NCBI GenBank assembly: GCA_964035575.1
Contig: OZ037881.1
Location: forward strand, 1,302,001-1,366,000
Source of the DNA: Rhynchopus sp. YZ270_cl-10
Lineage: Eukaryota > Euglenozoa > Diplonemea > Diplonemida > Diplonemidae
Direction: 5' to 3'
DNA: 64,000 bases
The notes under the pieces are model-generated. The model was not told where the DNA came from. It searched no databases and saw only the letters and a program-made list of their open reading frames with translations. Both the position numbers and the translations under genes were made by a program. Of this stretch, positions 1 to 15,100 are shown piece after piece. The first letter of the stretch is position 1; each line of letters opens with the position of its first letter.

Positions 1-60
1 TTCCCTCCTCTCCGTTTTCATCATTGCTGTTCGCCCTTCGCGGGTCTTTTAGGTACTCTC

Positions 61-152
61 TATCTATCTCAGATCTCCCTCCCCCCTCTCTCCCCCCTCT
101 CCCTCCCCCCTCTCCCTCCCCCCTGCACCACCTCCCACCTTCCCCCCAACAG
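61..152 (+). promoter_or_regulatory. Polypyrimidine leader ending in CAG
   Basis: A run of about 90 nearly pure C/T bases ends in AACAG, 29 nt before the ATG of the giant gene. This is the look of a splice acceptor. It could be the 3' end of a 5'UTR intron that starts outside the window, or a trans-splice acceptor. Similar tracts precede several other genes here. Seen in sequence; the role is inferred. Confidence 0.4.
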
Positions 153-181
153 AACCCCCTCCCACACACCCCACGCATGCC

Positions 182-3100
182 ATGAAACGAAGCCGGTCAT
201 ACTCCCCCTTTCTGCTCCTCTACGTCGGCACTGTGTTCAGTTACGTCGCCGCTGCAAGGCATAGGTATACCTTTGATGATGCAGGGGACCTAGGGCAGGC
301 GTCGGGCGCGCCGCATGCCGTAGCGGTGGGGAGTGTGCACTACCGGGAGAGGGGTGGTGTGCGTAGTGGTGGGTATGTGGAGCTGTCGGGGGGGCATCTC
401 CTGGTTGGGGAGGCAGATCAGTGGCAGGTCGGGACGGACTTCAGTGTCACCATGTGGGTGCGTCCGCGGAGCCTTCCTGGCACGCTGTTCTCGATAGGTG
501 GGGTGCGCTCGCAGCAGGCCTGCGCAGCGTGGTCGGCACCAGAGATTGCATACCTCCCAGACCGACCACCCCTGCGGAACCACACCACAGCAACCATGGT
601 GCGCTGCAAAGAGTCCTGTGCAGAGGATGCATCCTGCACTGCAGTGTCCTTTGACGCCGCCGAGCCGCGTGACAACTGTAATTTGTACGACTGTGAACCA
701 GGGGAAGAGCACTGCGCTATGGTGCAGGGTGGGAACACAACAGTGCGGGTGGTGCGGTGTTCGCGAGAGAACCCCTCGCTCAGTGTGCATCTGACCTCGT
801 CCGGTGTGTTAGGTGTGTCCTGGAACGGTGGGTTCTGTGAGATGGCAGGTGTGCTGCAGGTGGGTGCCTGGAGTCTGGTGTCCTTCGCTGTGTCAACGGA
901 TACGTTTCGTACGCATGGTGTGGTGAGGCTGTCTCGCATGTCCCCGGGGGTGGAGGACGTGGCGTGCTACTCAGAGAAGTGGCACTTCCCGCAGGGGCTT
1001 CCCTTTCATAATGGGTATCAGGCTGCGGTGGGGTACGACCTGACCAGGATGCACCCATTCCTGGCAGGTGACATTGACGACTTCACGGTGTCGCATGTAG
1101 GTGCCGATGTTGGCGCCTTGACAAAGCAGATAGGTGTCGACCTGGGTGTCATCTTCGAAGAGCACTTCGCATCGGACAGCTACCCCGCACGCAGACGTGA
1201 CATCGAGGTGAACCGCGGTGGTGGGCTCAAGGGGAACTCCCTACGTGTCAACATGGACAGCGCGCTGCCCGCAAACGCTGCGCACAGGGTGGAGGCAGAC
1301 TTCGCTTCGTTAGGGGCCCTGCCTGAGTTCAGTGTGTGTGCGTGGATCAAACCCATGTGCGTCAGTGGTTCCTGTGGTCGGCCGTGGACCCTGCGCAACC
1401 CTGCAACCGGGAAGGCGTCGATGTACTTAGAGCTGAAGGGGAACGGCGAGGTCGCGCATATGTTGCATGTGAACCCGTATCGTGAGAGTGTTGTGTCCAC
1501 GTCCACACCGTCGTGGACGGGGTGCTACGTAGCGACGGAGTACGTGAAGGAGACTGCGCAGCGCTTTGACCTGTTCACGGTGCATGAATGTGGGGTGCAG
1601 TGTGCGACGAAGTACTTCTTCTTGGGCACGTCCCGGTACGCCTGCCACTGCAGCGACACGCACCCGTCGCTGCTCATGAAGCGTGCACCTGACCACCAAT
1701 GCGACATCGCCTGCTGGAACGAAGTCGCCACCGAGAGCCCCACTGTGTGCAAGCTCGGCTCCGAAGACAAGCTCAAGGTGGCTGCCTACGAGCACATCGT
1801 GGCCGCACGCTACGACCTCAGCCCGCTCGGCACACGCTGTGCAGGCGGCCTCGAAAGCAACCCTACCTCAGAGGAGGAGTGCGTCAAGGCAGCAGGCACG
1901 CTGGGTATAACCACCACACTGTCCTCCATCGGGTGGCCCTGGTCGTACCCACCTGGCTGCCTCTGGAACGGCGGCACTCAGCTGTACTGGAACCCGCCAA
2001 GCGGTGCGGACACAACGAAGCCGTGGTCGTACTACCGTCTCTGCCGCAGCAGCGAGAACAACGTGTGGAAGCAGGGCCGCTGGCAGTGGTACTGTGCGAC
2101 GAAGGACCTGGCTGGTGTACACCGTCTCTACGTCGACGGTGCCAAGGCGTGGGAGGCGCCTGCCACCCTGCAGGAGTTCTCCTTCCGCGACGGCGACGTC
2201 TTCGAGCTTGGTGGTGGTGGGCACTCTGCGGCCACACAGTTCAGAGGCGAGATCGACGGCCTGCGTGTGAGCCGCAAGGCCGAACCTGCACAGCTTGAAG
2301 GCCACCAGATGTGGCGCCTGCGAGACCTCAATAGAGTGTACCACACCGGCCTGCTGGAGGCGCTCAACACTGGGCTTGTCGAGTTCAACGCGACAGGCGA
2401 CGAGCGTGTGAGTGCCTACATCGCCGCCTCCGTCGACCTGCGTGGCAGGCTCGTGTCGTGGCGTGTACGGCATGCAGCCGCCTTTGTCGACATGGACGCC
2501 GTCATGACTACGTCGCCCCTCGCCAACCGCACAAACGGCCCCCTCCTCCACAACGGCCTCCTCGCGACGCAGCGGCAGCAGTACGGCAACAGCTCCTCGC
2601 TGCTTGTGCGCAACGCACGCAACCTTGTCGCACCCGATGCTTATGCAGGGAGCTGCCCTGCCGTCACGCTGCTGTCTTCGTCGGCAGACAACTACACAGT
2701 CGGCAGGCTGCGCAGCCTGGATGGCGTCAGTTGGGAGCCGTGGTTAGACGCCTCATGGGTGCAGTGGAGCTATGCACAGTCTGTCGAGTTTGTCGGGCTC
2801 GAGGTAAAGTTCGCATCGTGGAACCATTCGCTCAACGCACTGCCGAACGCGACGTTAGAGCTGCTCACCGCCACAGGGGAGTGGGTGCGGGTGTACAGCT
2901 TCCGGGCCGAGGGGCGCACACAACTGCAGACGTTCACTGGATGGGGTGTGCACAGTGCGATGGACTGGCGCCTCTCGATTGCGGGGGTGCAGAACCTTGC
3001 TGTGGACTACCTTGGGCCTGTGCTGTTGGGGTTTTCGTCGCCATGCGGGTCGCCAAGCGAGGACTGCAGTTACCCGTACTACGCAAAGGGCGTGTCCCTG

Positions 3101-6100
3101 GACGAGTGGGTCAACGCCACTGGCGAGGACAACGGCATCTCCGAGCTCAGTGCCGACAACATGTACTTCTGCCGCGACGCCTGCAACGACGAGCCCGTGT
3201 GTGCCTCATACGCCTACCACGCCGATACGTACACCTGCCGCCTGTCTCGCGGCATCGCCTACAATGTCACCTCCGGCCTCACAGGCTGGGTGTCCTACTC
3301 AGGCAAAACCGGATGTGCATCCCCCGAACGCAAAGGTTCCTCCGACAGCAACCCTGTGGACACCACTGTCATCTTCCACCCCCTGCTCGGCGGCACGACT
3401 GTGAAGGCAGAGCGCACTGCATATGCCAGGGGTGGTCCTGCGGTGACATCTAGTGCGATGCGCACAGTGGACGTGGGGGTGCGCTGTGGGGATGAGAACA
3501 GCACGACAGAGGGGCTGGCGAACAAGCTACTGGGCGCGTTTCCGCTGGTGCGGCAGTGCGAGCTGTTCTGCCAGGCGCGTGCTGACTGCCACTACTGCGC
3601 GCCCTCTGTGTGCTACGCGGTGAACGGCACATGGTGTTCGTACGCACCCCTGCGGACGTGCCACGACATGCAAGCCATGCCTGCCGACAGTGTAGGCATC
3701 GCTGCTCCTCTGCGGGCCAAGCCCACGCACTGGCACCGTATGTCTGCGTCGGGTCCCTCTCAAAGCAGGTGTGACGCAGGCTGTGCGCTCTGTGGTGCCC
3801 GGCAGTGCACACCCCGCAGCCTGAACATGCGCACCCTCCTCAACGACACGTCAGATGAATCCCTCTCCGGCGTGCACTTTGGGGTGCGAGGTGTCTTCCG
3901 GCTTGCCGACCCCCAGGCAGCGACCGCCCTGAGCACCTCCGCCACGTTCACGTACACCCTGTCGCACAGCTACACACTCCCCTCGGGGACGAGCTCTGCA
4001 TCCTACACGCTCTCGCAGAGTCTGTCTACATCAGGGTCGCTGTCCGGGTCGCTCTCACGCTCGCTGACAGTGCTCGCCACAGACACAGTGTCGCAGACGC
4101 TGTCCATGCCAACCAGCACCTACTCCGCCACACCCACGCTCCCCTCTGCGACCAACACAAGGACGTCCTCCATCTCACCTTCCTTTACAAAGACAGAGAC
4201 GTACCACAGCTCCACGCTGTCGACCATCACACTGTCGCTGACCCTCCCTACACACACACTGTCCATGAGCCTCCCGACTGTGACCGTGAGTGGCACACCC
4301 ACGACGACAATCACAGTACCGACAGGGACGTGGACATTCGAGACCCCGTCTGTAACGATCACGCTCCCATCGGCGACGGTGACCCACACAACCACGAATT
4401 GGTCGCCGACACTTACGCATACGCAAACATTTACAATGACGCTCCCGACGATGTCTGCCACTGTGGATCATATGTACGGAAGTGTGTCGGACTACTCGAG
4501 TGGCGTGAGTGCGACGTATCCGTATATGGAGGAGCAGGAGCTGGTTGTGTTTGACACAGACCTTGTGGCGCGTGTCGTCATCGACCCAAGCGACTGTGTG
4601 ACTCTGCCCAACGGGAAGATCGTCTCTGGCAACTTTGAAACCAGTGGCGACGCACAGCGCTGCATGAACGCGTCTGAGACAGAGGTGTTCTGCCTGACCC
4701 CTGCGACACCGGCTGCGACAGGAGCTGTGCACCTTGCGGCACCTCTGGACACGAAGGACCGCGTCTTGCGTATCTATGCACGCTTTGGCGTGGGGGGACA
4801 CTCGCATAACGCTGCCGGCAGTTGGGTCATTGCGTTGCACAAGGTGGGTCCGATCCTGGGCACATACGGGACGGGGTACTTGCACGGGCTTGCGAACACA
4901 GACTGGACCGGCCTGACACGTGGATTGTACATCATCTTCGACGCAACGGTGACGGACCACATCACTGGTGGACGTGTGATGGTCGTTTCGGATGCAGACA
5001 ACGGCGACGCTTTGTACGAACGGCGCACCGCACTCCGCTACACAGACACGATCGCGACACCAGGCATGCAGTGGTGTGCCTGGGTCGATGTGTACCCCAC
5101 AGGCGACCTGCGTGTGTATGTCACGACTAACTCGACAGCTAAGCCACATCTTCCCTTGGTGGACATGTCCCTCGACACATCGCTGGACACCTTACTAGGC
5201 GGTGGCGCCACCACACCCACCTACGTCAGCACCCTGGCGGCATCTGCCTGTGGCGAGGTGACTGTGACAGTGCGTGCAGGGTTCTACCTCAAGACGCTTG
5301 TGACCCTGCACCCCTACCCGAAGGTGCACTACCCTGAGAAGCACACCGAGATCGAGGTGATAGTGAAGGGCGAGACTCTGCGTTTCGGGTACCGCCCTGG
5401 GTATGCAACAGGCGACGCGCGGGTTGTTGTGAACAACAATGCGACGACAGTGTTCAGTGGACGCGACATGGGGTGGACGCCGATGACGGACACAATGCAC
5501 ACGATGCGCGTCACGCTGCGGACTGGCGGGATGCACACTGTTGCTATACTGTCCTCAGACGGGCTAGACAGCTGGTCGGAGGACTTCACTTCGTATGGAC
5601 TGTGGACTGCGAACAGCAGCGTGGATGATGTGCAGGTGGTGATGAACGTCGACGGTGGCTTCATCTATGAAGAGGGTGCGGTGCACGAGCACAAGCAGTG
5701 GTGGGCGCAGGGCACGTACGACCTTACTGCGGATCCTGGTGTTGTGAAGACGATCTCAGACCTGCGGCGCTTCTACTGGTGGAATGAGGAGGCAAATGCT
5801 TACCACAAGGCTGCGCTGGAGACAGTGTCGTGTGCCGCCGTGCAGCACATCCTGCACGAGGTGACGGCGGAGACAGAGGACTACGTCGTGCCTGACACCA
5901 CAGGCGTGAGCAACGCATCACGCCACTTCGCCAGCATCGCAGAGGTGCAGCGCGGTGCCGTCCTGCTCCCAGGCGACACAGCACGCCACGTCTACGTTCC
6001 CCTCCACCACTACCTCCCCGGCACAGCCTTCGCAGTTGAGATGTGGCTTCTCAGTGCAGACGCCGCAAAGGAGAAGTCAGGCATCGTCGCATACACACGC

Positions 6101-9100
6101 CCCATGAGCACAGCACCGCACTTCCAGATCCACGACGAAGGCAGCCACTGGGTGGTCACCATTCTCAAGGAGGCACTGGCCTTCAGGGTGCGTGATGTGT
6201 GGGCGCCGCTGACATCCTTAGCACCCGCAACGTATGGGTACAAATGCGGCAACGCAGACAGTGCAGAGGACATCCTAGTGGGCGGTACGTCCTTCAGCAC
6301 TGCGCACGGCTGCGAGGTGTTCTGCGCGAACAACGAGGAGTGCGCGGTGTGCACACCGTACCGCTGCGACGTGTTCGACGGCACGTGTCTGTGCAGCTTC
6401 CGTGCTCTGCAGCGCTGTGTGGGTACGGCTGTGCTGCAGGCAGGGTGCAGCCACCAGATGATCTCTAAGAAGGAGGCGGGGTGGGTCCACTTTGCCTTCA
6501 AGTGGCGCTCCCTGGACGGGTGTTGGGCGATGTTCCGTGATGGTGTGGAGAAGTTCTCTGGCTGTGGCTTTGCCACGGGTGTGCAGCTGCCTGCTGGGGG
6601 GAACCTTATCTTAGGCCAGCGCGTCACGTTAGCTGGTCTGACGGACCCGAGCGCAGAGTTCCACGGTGCCGTAGCGCATGCAAAGCTGTGGGACGGCTTC
6701 CCTTCTGATGCGTATCTGTCGCCGTTTGCTGTGCGCAACCACTTCGGGAACTACAGAGTCGCAGGGTCGTGGCCGCTGCTGGGAAACCTCAGCGACGTGA
6801 GCGGGAACAACCGACACATGCACTATGCAGGCACGGCGCCAGCGTTCCTTGCCTTCCCCCCTACTCTCCCTGCAGTGACAGGCAAGGCTGCCATGCGCAA
6901 CGTTGTCGACGCGATGCTCACCCCAGCCGAGGGGCCTGCCTTGAAGAAGACGTTCACCGACGGCGGCAGGCAGGCGATCTACAAGGATGCAGAGGCACCT
7001 GTCGCAGACGCGCTGCCGAAGGTGCTGGCTGTCCGCATGAAGGCGTCTGTGGCGGCTGATGTAGACGGCGACGGTGTCGACGATGTTGTCATGATCGATG
7101 CCAATGGCGCTGTCGGCTGGGTTGGAGGGATGGACGTCACAGCGGCGCTTAAGACTCTCACAGTGCATCCCATTGGGACTGTGGACGCGGAATGTGCAAC
7201 GACAGTGCATGCAGCAGACATCAACGCGGACGGCGTTGTTGATGTGTACGCGGTGTGCCAGCAGAGTGTACACATCTGGCGTGGCCAAGGTGGTGCGGCC
7301 TTTGAGCTGGAGGTCGTGACACCCAACTGGGCAGTGCCGTCGCTGGGGTCCATGAAGGAGACAATGCCCACACCCGAGCCTTTCAACGGTGTCTGCATCG
7401 CAGACGTGGATGGCGACAGTGTCAACGACATAGTCGTCTCCTTCACAGACACAACCCTGCAGCGCAACGTGCCACCCGTGCACAGCGCAACACCCCTCCT
7501 CCGCATGCAGCTCGACGGCAACACCAACGGCGACGCTGGGCAGCAAGGTCTCACCGATACACCCCCCCTCTGGGACAACACTGTCAAGGCGGAAGGCGTC
7601 GGTGCTGCACACTTCGACGGCACAGGACGCTGTGGTTACGGCCCCACCATCACCACCACGACAACGACCCTGACGTGGTCAGCCTGGGTCATGCTTGACA
7701 AGTTGTACAACGGAACCGGGGCCACCGTGGTGGACTACAGCAACGGCAACACAACGCTCTTCGGGATCAGCATTGACAGCGATGGGTCTGCGGCATGTGT
7801 GGTTGGGGGGGTCAGTGTTGTGGCCTTGCCCTACGTTACTTTGTTGGCAGACAGCTGGTACCTTCTATCATGTGTGTGGGATGGGAACAAGGGCACGTTG
7901 AAGGCGTATCAGAACGGACGTTCGCAGGGCGCAATGGCCGTGCAGCAAGAGACACTAGACCTTGCCTCGTACCGCATCACTGTGGGGTGTGCCACCAGCA
8001 TTAATGCCAGCAACACGACCCTGAGTGGGTACGTGGACGACGTACGGGTCTATGCACATGCCTTCTCCACGCGCGACACACTGCTCAAGATCCACACGAG
8101 CCTGCACCTTCCCTTCGACAGCAACGCAGGGTACTACCCAGATGGGTCGGGCCTGGCAAGGCTGGCCTACGCACCCGACCCAACCAGAGTGCACGTTGTC
8201 CCGCAGTGCGCTGTGTCCAGCTGCATCAGTTTGGACGAAGCAACCATCATCGGCGACTCCCTTGCGGACTTGGTGCAGAAGTCCGAGCAGCTGACCCTCG
8301 CACTGTGGGTGCGTCTCCCAGCAGGATGGGAGAACCCGACGAACTCACAGAAGTTCCCTTTGCTGGGGTCTGCTGCAGGCGACTTTGGCGTATACTACAA
8401 CCCATTCTTGGAGCGCGTGACATGTGTGTTTACGTGCGACTCTGTGGTCGTTATGCAGACCTCCACAATACGCGTGTCCAGTGGACAATGGGTGCACGTT
8501 GCATGCACGCTCAGCGGCCAAACAGGTACGACCACAGTGTACATCGACATGGTGCCCGAAAGCTCGAACACAACTGTGGCACCACTCCGTTTGTCACCGC
8601 CAGCAACTGCACTGCAGATTGGAGGTGGGTCGTTCAGGGGGGACATCGATGACGTGCGCATCATGTACACAGCCGTGCAGCCTGCCGAGTTTGTCTCCGT
8701 GTTTGCCCCTCCAGCAGCGCTTGCGTACCACATCCAGGAGCGTCTCTACTTCGGGTGGAACGACACCGCCGACGCAGCCGTCACTGACCGCCTCGTCTCT
8801 CTCCCTGCAATCCCTGTGGCGGGGGCCATGACAGTGTCGTTCTGGGTGTTGCCCACAAGGCTGCCACTTGCGTCGTCTTCTATGTACAGCACCACATGCC
8901 TCCTGCACCTGGGGAATGAAGCACTCTGCGTGAGCCGCAGTGGCATCCTTGTCCGCACAGCCTTCTGGGAGGTGTCTCTACCGGAGGCGAGGTGGACACA
9001 CATTGCGTTCAGGTACTCCGGCACGCATGCCAGCCTCTTTGTTGATGGTACGCAACACCACAGGACGGTTGTGACAAGTCTTGCGTGGAGTGGGGTGGGC

Positions 9101-12100
9101 ACGTTGGGTGGCAGCTTGGAAGGCTGGCTGCAGGATGTGCGGGTGTACTCGACTGAGCTGACCGTGTCGCAGGTGGCGGGACTTGCGCGGAGTGGCAGTG
9201 TGGCGTACATCCCTGGGACTGGTGCAGTGATGCGGGGCACTGCAACGTTTGCAGACAGAATGGTGTCAGCTCCTGGAGGACGTCTCTCAGGTGTGCTGCG
9301 TGCCTGCGTCGACTACGACAACGACGGCGACATCGACATCGTCCTCTCCGCTCAGGGCGGCGCGTCCTACCCCCTCACCACACTCCTCGTGAACAGCGGT
9401 GTCGGGCAGTTCACACACACAACCCTCGCCGCCGGGACACGGACCAACACATTGTCACTCTCCCCAGCCTTCGTATCAGTCTTCACCCCGTCGTTGACGC
9501 ACGACAGTACACCAGACCTGGTCTCAGTGCGTGCCGACGGTGCTGTCCACGTCGTGCGTTCCTCTGGCGCACGCTACCTCCGCAGTGTTGTAGAGCCGCT
9601 GTGCGAAGGCAGCGACTGGTTTGGCACAGAGGTGTGGGGCCGGAACACGTCGTGCACGGTGCATGCCATCTGCATGGAGCACGGTGGTGCCGGCTACCAC
9701 GCTGTGCTGGAAGTGGCGGAGCGTTGGTACGTTGCTTCTGTGGCGCTCTCAGGGTCGCACATCACCCCTCGGTACTCCGTGCCTACAGGCGTGGTGCATG
9801 CACACTGCGCGAAGGGTGGGATCTTCTTGTCCACGGAAGAGACAACGTATCTGTCGGCACAACCCACATCACCCGAGGACGACGACGACTCAGCACACCT
9901 ACTGCTGCACATGCCCTTTGACGAGGAGAGCGGCACCCATGTCAGCAACGTTGTGTCTGGCAGTAGTGGTGCCATCATCGACGCCACCCCGCAGACGCAC
10001 CCTGTGCACAACCCCATCCGTTGGCTTGCCGGTGGTGGGCTTTGGTTGAACTCCTTTGGACTGGTGGCTGCGTCCTTCGTGTCGGGTCCCCTGCATGCGA
10101 TGACCGTCTCTGTGTGGACCCGGCTTGGCTGTGCATCGTCTGTACCCCGCTTTGCGCATATTGTTGACATCGACGCTGTCTTCAGCATTGTTGTGAACGG
10201 ATCAGACATCTTTGTTCTGAGCCCTGCAGACGACAGACGCCTTTGCGGTGCACGACTCAACATGCTTGCCTGCACGCAACGCCCCTCCTGGCACCTCGTC
10301 TCTGTGGCCTGGGAGGCGGGACAGGGCTTCCGCATCTCTCTGAACGGTCGTGCTGTGCTTGCCTGTGGAGAGGATGCTATCTCATACGAACCTGCCACAG
10401 ACCTGGGGGTGTACAGTGTCACCATTGGACGTGGCTTCAGCGGTGCCATCCGTGGCTTGCGTGTTGAGGATGTCCCTGTATCGCAGGCTGCCTTGATGGC
10501 GATGTACCACGCAAGCATGGAAGGAACCGTTCCACAGTTTGTCCCAGAGAACTTCAACATGTGTCCCGTGGGTGGTGGTTGGCAGGCAAAGCCGTACGAC
10601 GCGAACAGTTGTGGACGTGCCTTTGGGATGGCGCACATCACACACAATGATGCAGTGCACAGGTGCAGGGCACGTGGTGCGTGTAGCTGGGCTGTGCAGA
10701 GCGCTGAGGTGCCGGATGCAGCAGTGTACTCTGTGCTGACCTTGGCGGGGCTGCGCGCCTGTCGCGAGTCCTGCTGCGATGACACTGCCTGCAGGGCTGT
10801 GCTTTGGGAGGCTGGCACTGCCAGCAGCGGCAGGTGCTCCCTCATCAGCACCATACGCGACATCACCGCAAGCGCCTTCGTGGAGCGCCCCACGTTGTCG
10901 GTGTTGGTGCGTCCGGATGCGGCCTACCACTTTGCCTTCGACACCACTCTACACGACAGCGTTACTAGTGTCGCACTCAGCACCGTCGGGTCGTCTGAGG
11001 TGATCTTTGAGGGTGGGCGGGTGGCAGGGGGTGTCGAGCTTGCAGATGGACAGCGCCTCTCGGCAACACTGGACGGGGCGGTCAGCTATCAGATGTGGTC
11101 TCTGTCGTTGTGGGCGAAGCCGGCAGCTGTGAACGGCACCCGTTGCCACGTGTCGCTGAACTCCGCTGTGCACATCTGCGAAGGCACTGCTGGTGCCGAG
11201 CTTCGCATTGGCGATGTCACACATGCACTGGACGGGGTGGTTGCGGACAACACGTGGCACCACTACGAACTGGCCTTCGATGGCCGCGATATTCACTTCT
11301 CACGCGACTGCAACAAACTAGTGGAGGTGACTACACGGGCGAACAACCTGACGGACCCGTACCTGGTGCTGCTTGGGGTGGGTGGCGATGTTGACACAAG
11401 CATCGGGCGGTGGCTCTACGACGACCTTGTGATCCTGCCGCACTTCGTAAAGCCATGCGCAGCAGCACACATACAGTACGCAGACATGTCCCTCGGAGGC
11501 AGGCTTGCTGCAGTGTCGCAGGACGAAGATAACGACTGGCTGACCTCCCTGGCTGGTGGCCCTGTGTGGCTTCCGGACACGTACAGGCGGGATAGGGGGA
11601 ACAGCTTTCTCTCTGACACCCATCAGTGCTCTGCACAACAGCCGTGGCCCACCGTGTTCGGGGGGGAGTGGCGGTGCAGCGAGCGCGTTGCGAGCGCTGT
11701 GTGTGAGGCCGATGCGGTGGAGAAGGTGGCGAGCTCGGCACCGGTCCTGTCTGCCACCCTTGGCGACGTCTTGCCGGAGCACAGTGCTGAAGGCGTGTGG
11801 AAGACGCTTCTCTACCAGGAGGATGAGTCCGAAGGTGGTGGGTACTTCCCGATGGGGCGATTTGTGCAGTACGGCTCGGAGCGTGAGAGTCTCTACGTGG
11901 ACCTAGCGCCTGACTGGCGGCAGTACCGCCACACCGACGGCACGCTCGAGCTGCGCCTCTCCTTCCCCCTCGGTGCCTGCGACGGCACCACACTGTCTGA
12001 CATCGTCTGGCGGCAGAGCAGCCTCCCCACAGCAAGTGGGGCCACCGAAGGCTACCGTGCCGTCCACGTGCCCATCCCTGCAGTCAACGGCGTCGTCTTC

Positions 12101-15100
12101 ACTGGCTTGTCTCGCTCGACGAGTGGTGTCTTCCTGCTGCAGTCGCATGCTGTTGACGTTGCGTATGGTGTGGGTGCACAGAAGCGCCAGGGCTGTGGCC
12201 TCGCAGGTCCCACCGACGCAGGTGTGCATGCCCTCAAGCTTAGTGTGCGCATTCCGCACAAGGAGCACACAGCCAACCCAGTCACCGTCGCCTTCTGGGT
12301 GAAGGCGCGTGCAGAGCCGCACACTGCAGCGTGGCGGAAGGAAGCCATGCACGACTGCCCCGGCCCGCAGTGCGGTTGCGAGAAGGGTGCGAAGGTGCAC
12401 ACGGGGCGCTTCCGCAGGTCTGCTGTGGCGGCGGCATGGACGGACGGGGCACAGCGTGCCGCGCTGTCGTCGTCGCGGGCAGCACTGCCCGGCGGCGTGT
12501 GGACGTGCGACACAGACAATAGCCACCCTGCACACACCACGCACACACTCGGCAACTGGCAGTCCTTCCGCCCCGCCACCCGGCGCTACGGTGTGTTCAG
12601 CTACTGGCGGGACGGCGCCGCCGCACCTGACATAGCAATGTCGTGTGAGGGCTCTGGTCCGAGGCGTGGGGCTTGTGAGATCTCTGTGGGGAACCCTGGG
12701 TCGGCAGAGAACGCACGCACGTACGTGAACGCCCCGCAGCTGGTAAAGAACATGTGGGCAGGTGACGAGTGGCACCACTTCGCACTGACCTGGGAGGCAC
12801 AGGAGGGGTGCTATGCGTTGTACGTAGACGGTGCGATGTCCGCCTCGGGTTGCGGGCACAACGTGGGAGGCGGTGTTGGGGCGGGTGGGCACTTCCTCCT
12901 AGGGCACGCAGCGTCGGGCCCGAAGGTGCCTGAGGAGCACACTGCGTTGTTTGGCTCCATCGCAGACTTCACGTTCTGGGGCCAGCGTCTCGACCCTCAG
13001 GACATCAAGACGCTAGCGGCAGGGGACACAGTGCAGGGCTACATCGTCAAGTGGCGTCTGGAGGCTCCGCACCACCTCAAGGACGAAGCAGGCCACACCG
13101 ACCTCGCGCAGGACGGTGCCTTCAGCTACTTCGCACAGGCACCTCACACAGAGGCAGACGCCCTCACGGAACCTCGCGTCAGCCTGCCAGGGGTGAACTT
13201 GGCAGGGCTCTGGACGGGCAACAAAAACGTAGAGTTCACAGACGGTGCTGCAGGTGTGTCGGTGTGCTTCTGGCACAAATCGTTGGACGCACAGAGGGCA
13301 GTGTTTTCGTACACAAGGCAGGGGAGCGTGATCCCCGAGTTGGCGATGACGTGCGTGTCGCACACATGCTACCTGGAGATGGGCACGCAGAGGGGGCACA
13401 GCATGCATATGGCGGACAGCCTGCTGTCGCAGTACTGGACGCACTGCTGTGTTGCGGTTGCCGACGGCAGTGCACGCGTCTTCGTAAACGGGACTGCGGC
13501 GAAGGTGTCTGGCGGTGTGGCACACGTTGTGGCAGCATCGGCAGGTGTGCACAGTATGGATGCTGCGAACGTTGTCGACGGTGTGGTGAACGTGACGGAT
13601 GCGGGTGGGTGCTACTCAACTGGCGCGAACACGACAGACTGGCTGCGCCTCCGCCTCAGCGCGACACACACCGTCACCTCCGTCCGCATGCACGCAGGCA
13701 GCTTTGCCGGTGAAAACGTGCTCGCCACGGGGTGGGACGTGCGTGTCGGGCGGCACGGTTCCACGGCCGACCCCCTCTGCAAACAAGGCGTGTCTGTCCT
13801 GGGGCACGGCCCACACGTGGTGACGTGCACAGCACCGCTCGCAGGCCACTACGTCAGCATCCACAGCAGCAGCGGGCTAGCCCTCTGTGAGGTTGCTGTT
13901 TCGACTGCGGGGCTTGCACGAATTGCGTCGTCGGGTGTGTTCCGCCTGGGCACGTACTACAAGGACGAGGAAGACATGCACTTTGCAGGGTCCTTATCCG
14001 ACGTCCGCGTGTTTACAAAGGCCCTGTCGCACCTTGATGTGCAAAGGGAACGTGTCGCGCCGGCACCAGACGCCAAGGGGCTGTGGGCATGGTGGAAGTT
14101 TGACACTCTGCATGATGCGTCACAGAACGGCCATGCGCTCTCCGTCACGTCGCCGACACATGGTGGTCTGGCCGGGCGCTGGTCGCTCCTCTTCAGGCAG
14201 AAGTATCCTTCCTCGTGGACAGACCGCTTTGAGAAGGTGTCCGACGGAATGCAGTACGCTGCGTTGGGGCGACTGGCCGAAGAGCACCGTTGGAAGGACG
14301 GCCGCTTTGTCTTTGCCATGAAGTGGGCAGACCTGCCGGCGGGTGAGGTGTGGTCACAGACCACGGACCCGACAGTGCAACGTGCGGTGGAGGGGTTTGC
14401 GTCGGAGACGACGCAGAACGAGCTTGGGTACGGCTTTGGTGGGCTGCACTTGGACGAGACGCACGAATCATTGCTGGTGGGTGTGGCCAACGCTACGCAG
14501 TACTCCGTCGGCACGCTGGCCTGGGACAGCGCCCCTGCGTACCCAGGCGCCACGTCGAAGGAGGTATTGCTGTACAGCTGGGACAGCGACGCCTGCGACG
14601 ACCACTGGAACGCACGCCTCAACCTGCAGTGCACACAGCGCTACTTCGAGTACGCCCTCCCCCTCGATGGGTGCAAGGCACTATGCAGAAGCACGCAGGG
14701 ATGCACGGGTGTGTCCTTCGAAGCAGAGTTGTGCCGGGTGCACGCACCGGGGGTGCCTTCTGCAGTCGACGTCGTCTTCACAGCAGACATCAATGCTGTG
14801 AACATCGTGTACGGGGTGGAGGTTCTTGTCCCCGGGCACAGACTCTGGGGCGACGTGAATGTGACGCAGATCCCTCAGGAGATGCTAGGTGCGAAGGTGA
14901 TGATGAGCAACGAGGTGTGGGGCACCAACTCCTCGCTCTCGGTGTCGGTCAACGAGAGCTCGCTGCTGTACGTGATCCACGACCACTACAACGAGAGCCT
15001 TGGCGACGTGCTGCACACGACCATGGTCCTCGAGACGGAGAACACAACACTGCACATCATGAAGATCCCCATCGGCAGAGGTGTCTTCAACGTGCCGCTG

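Noticed and set aside
9694-10893. Long minus-strand open frame (399 codons) inside the giant gene
   Set aside because: It is antisense to well-supported LamG coding sequence and has no recognisable domain; GC-rich third positions make long antisense frames common.
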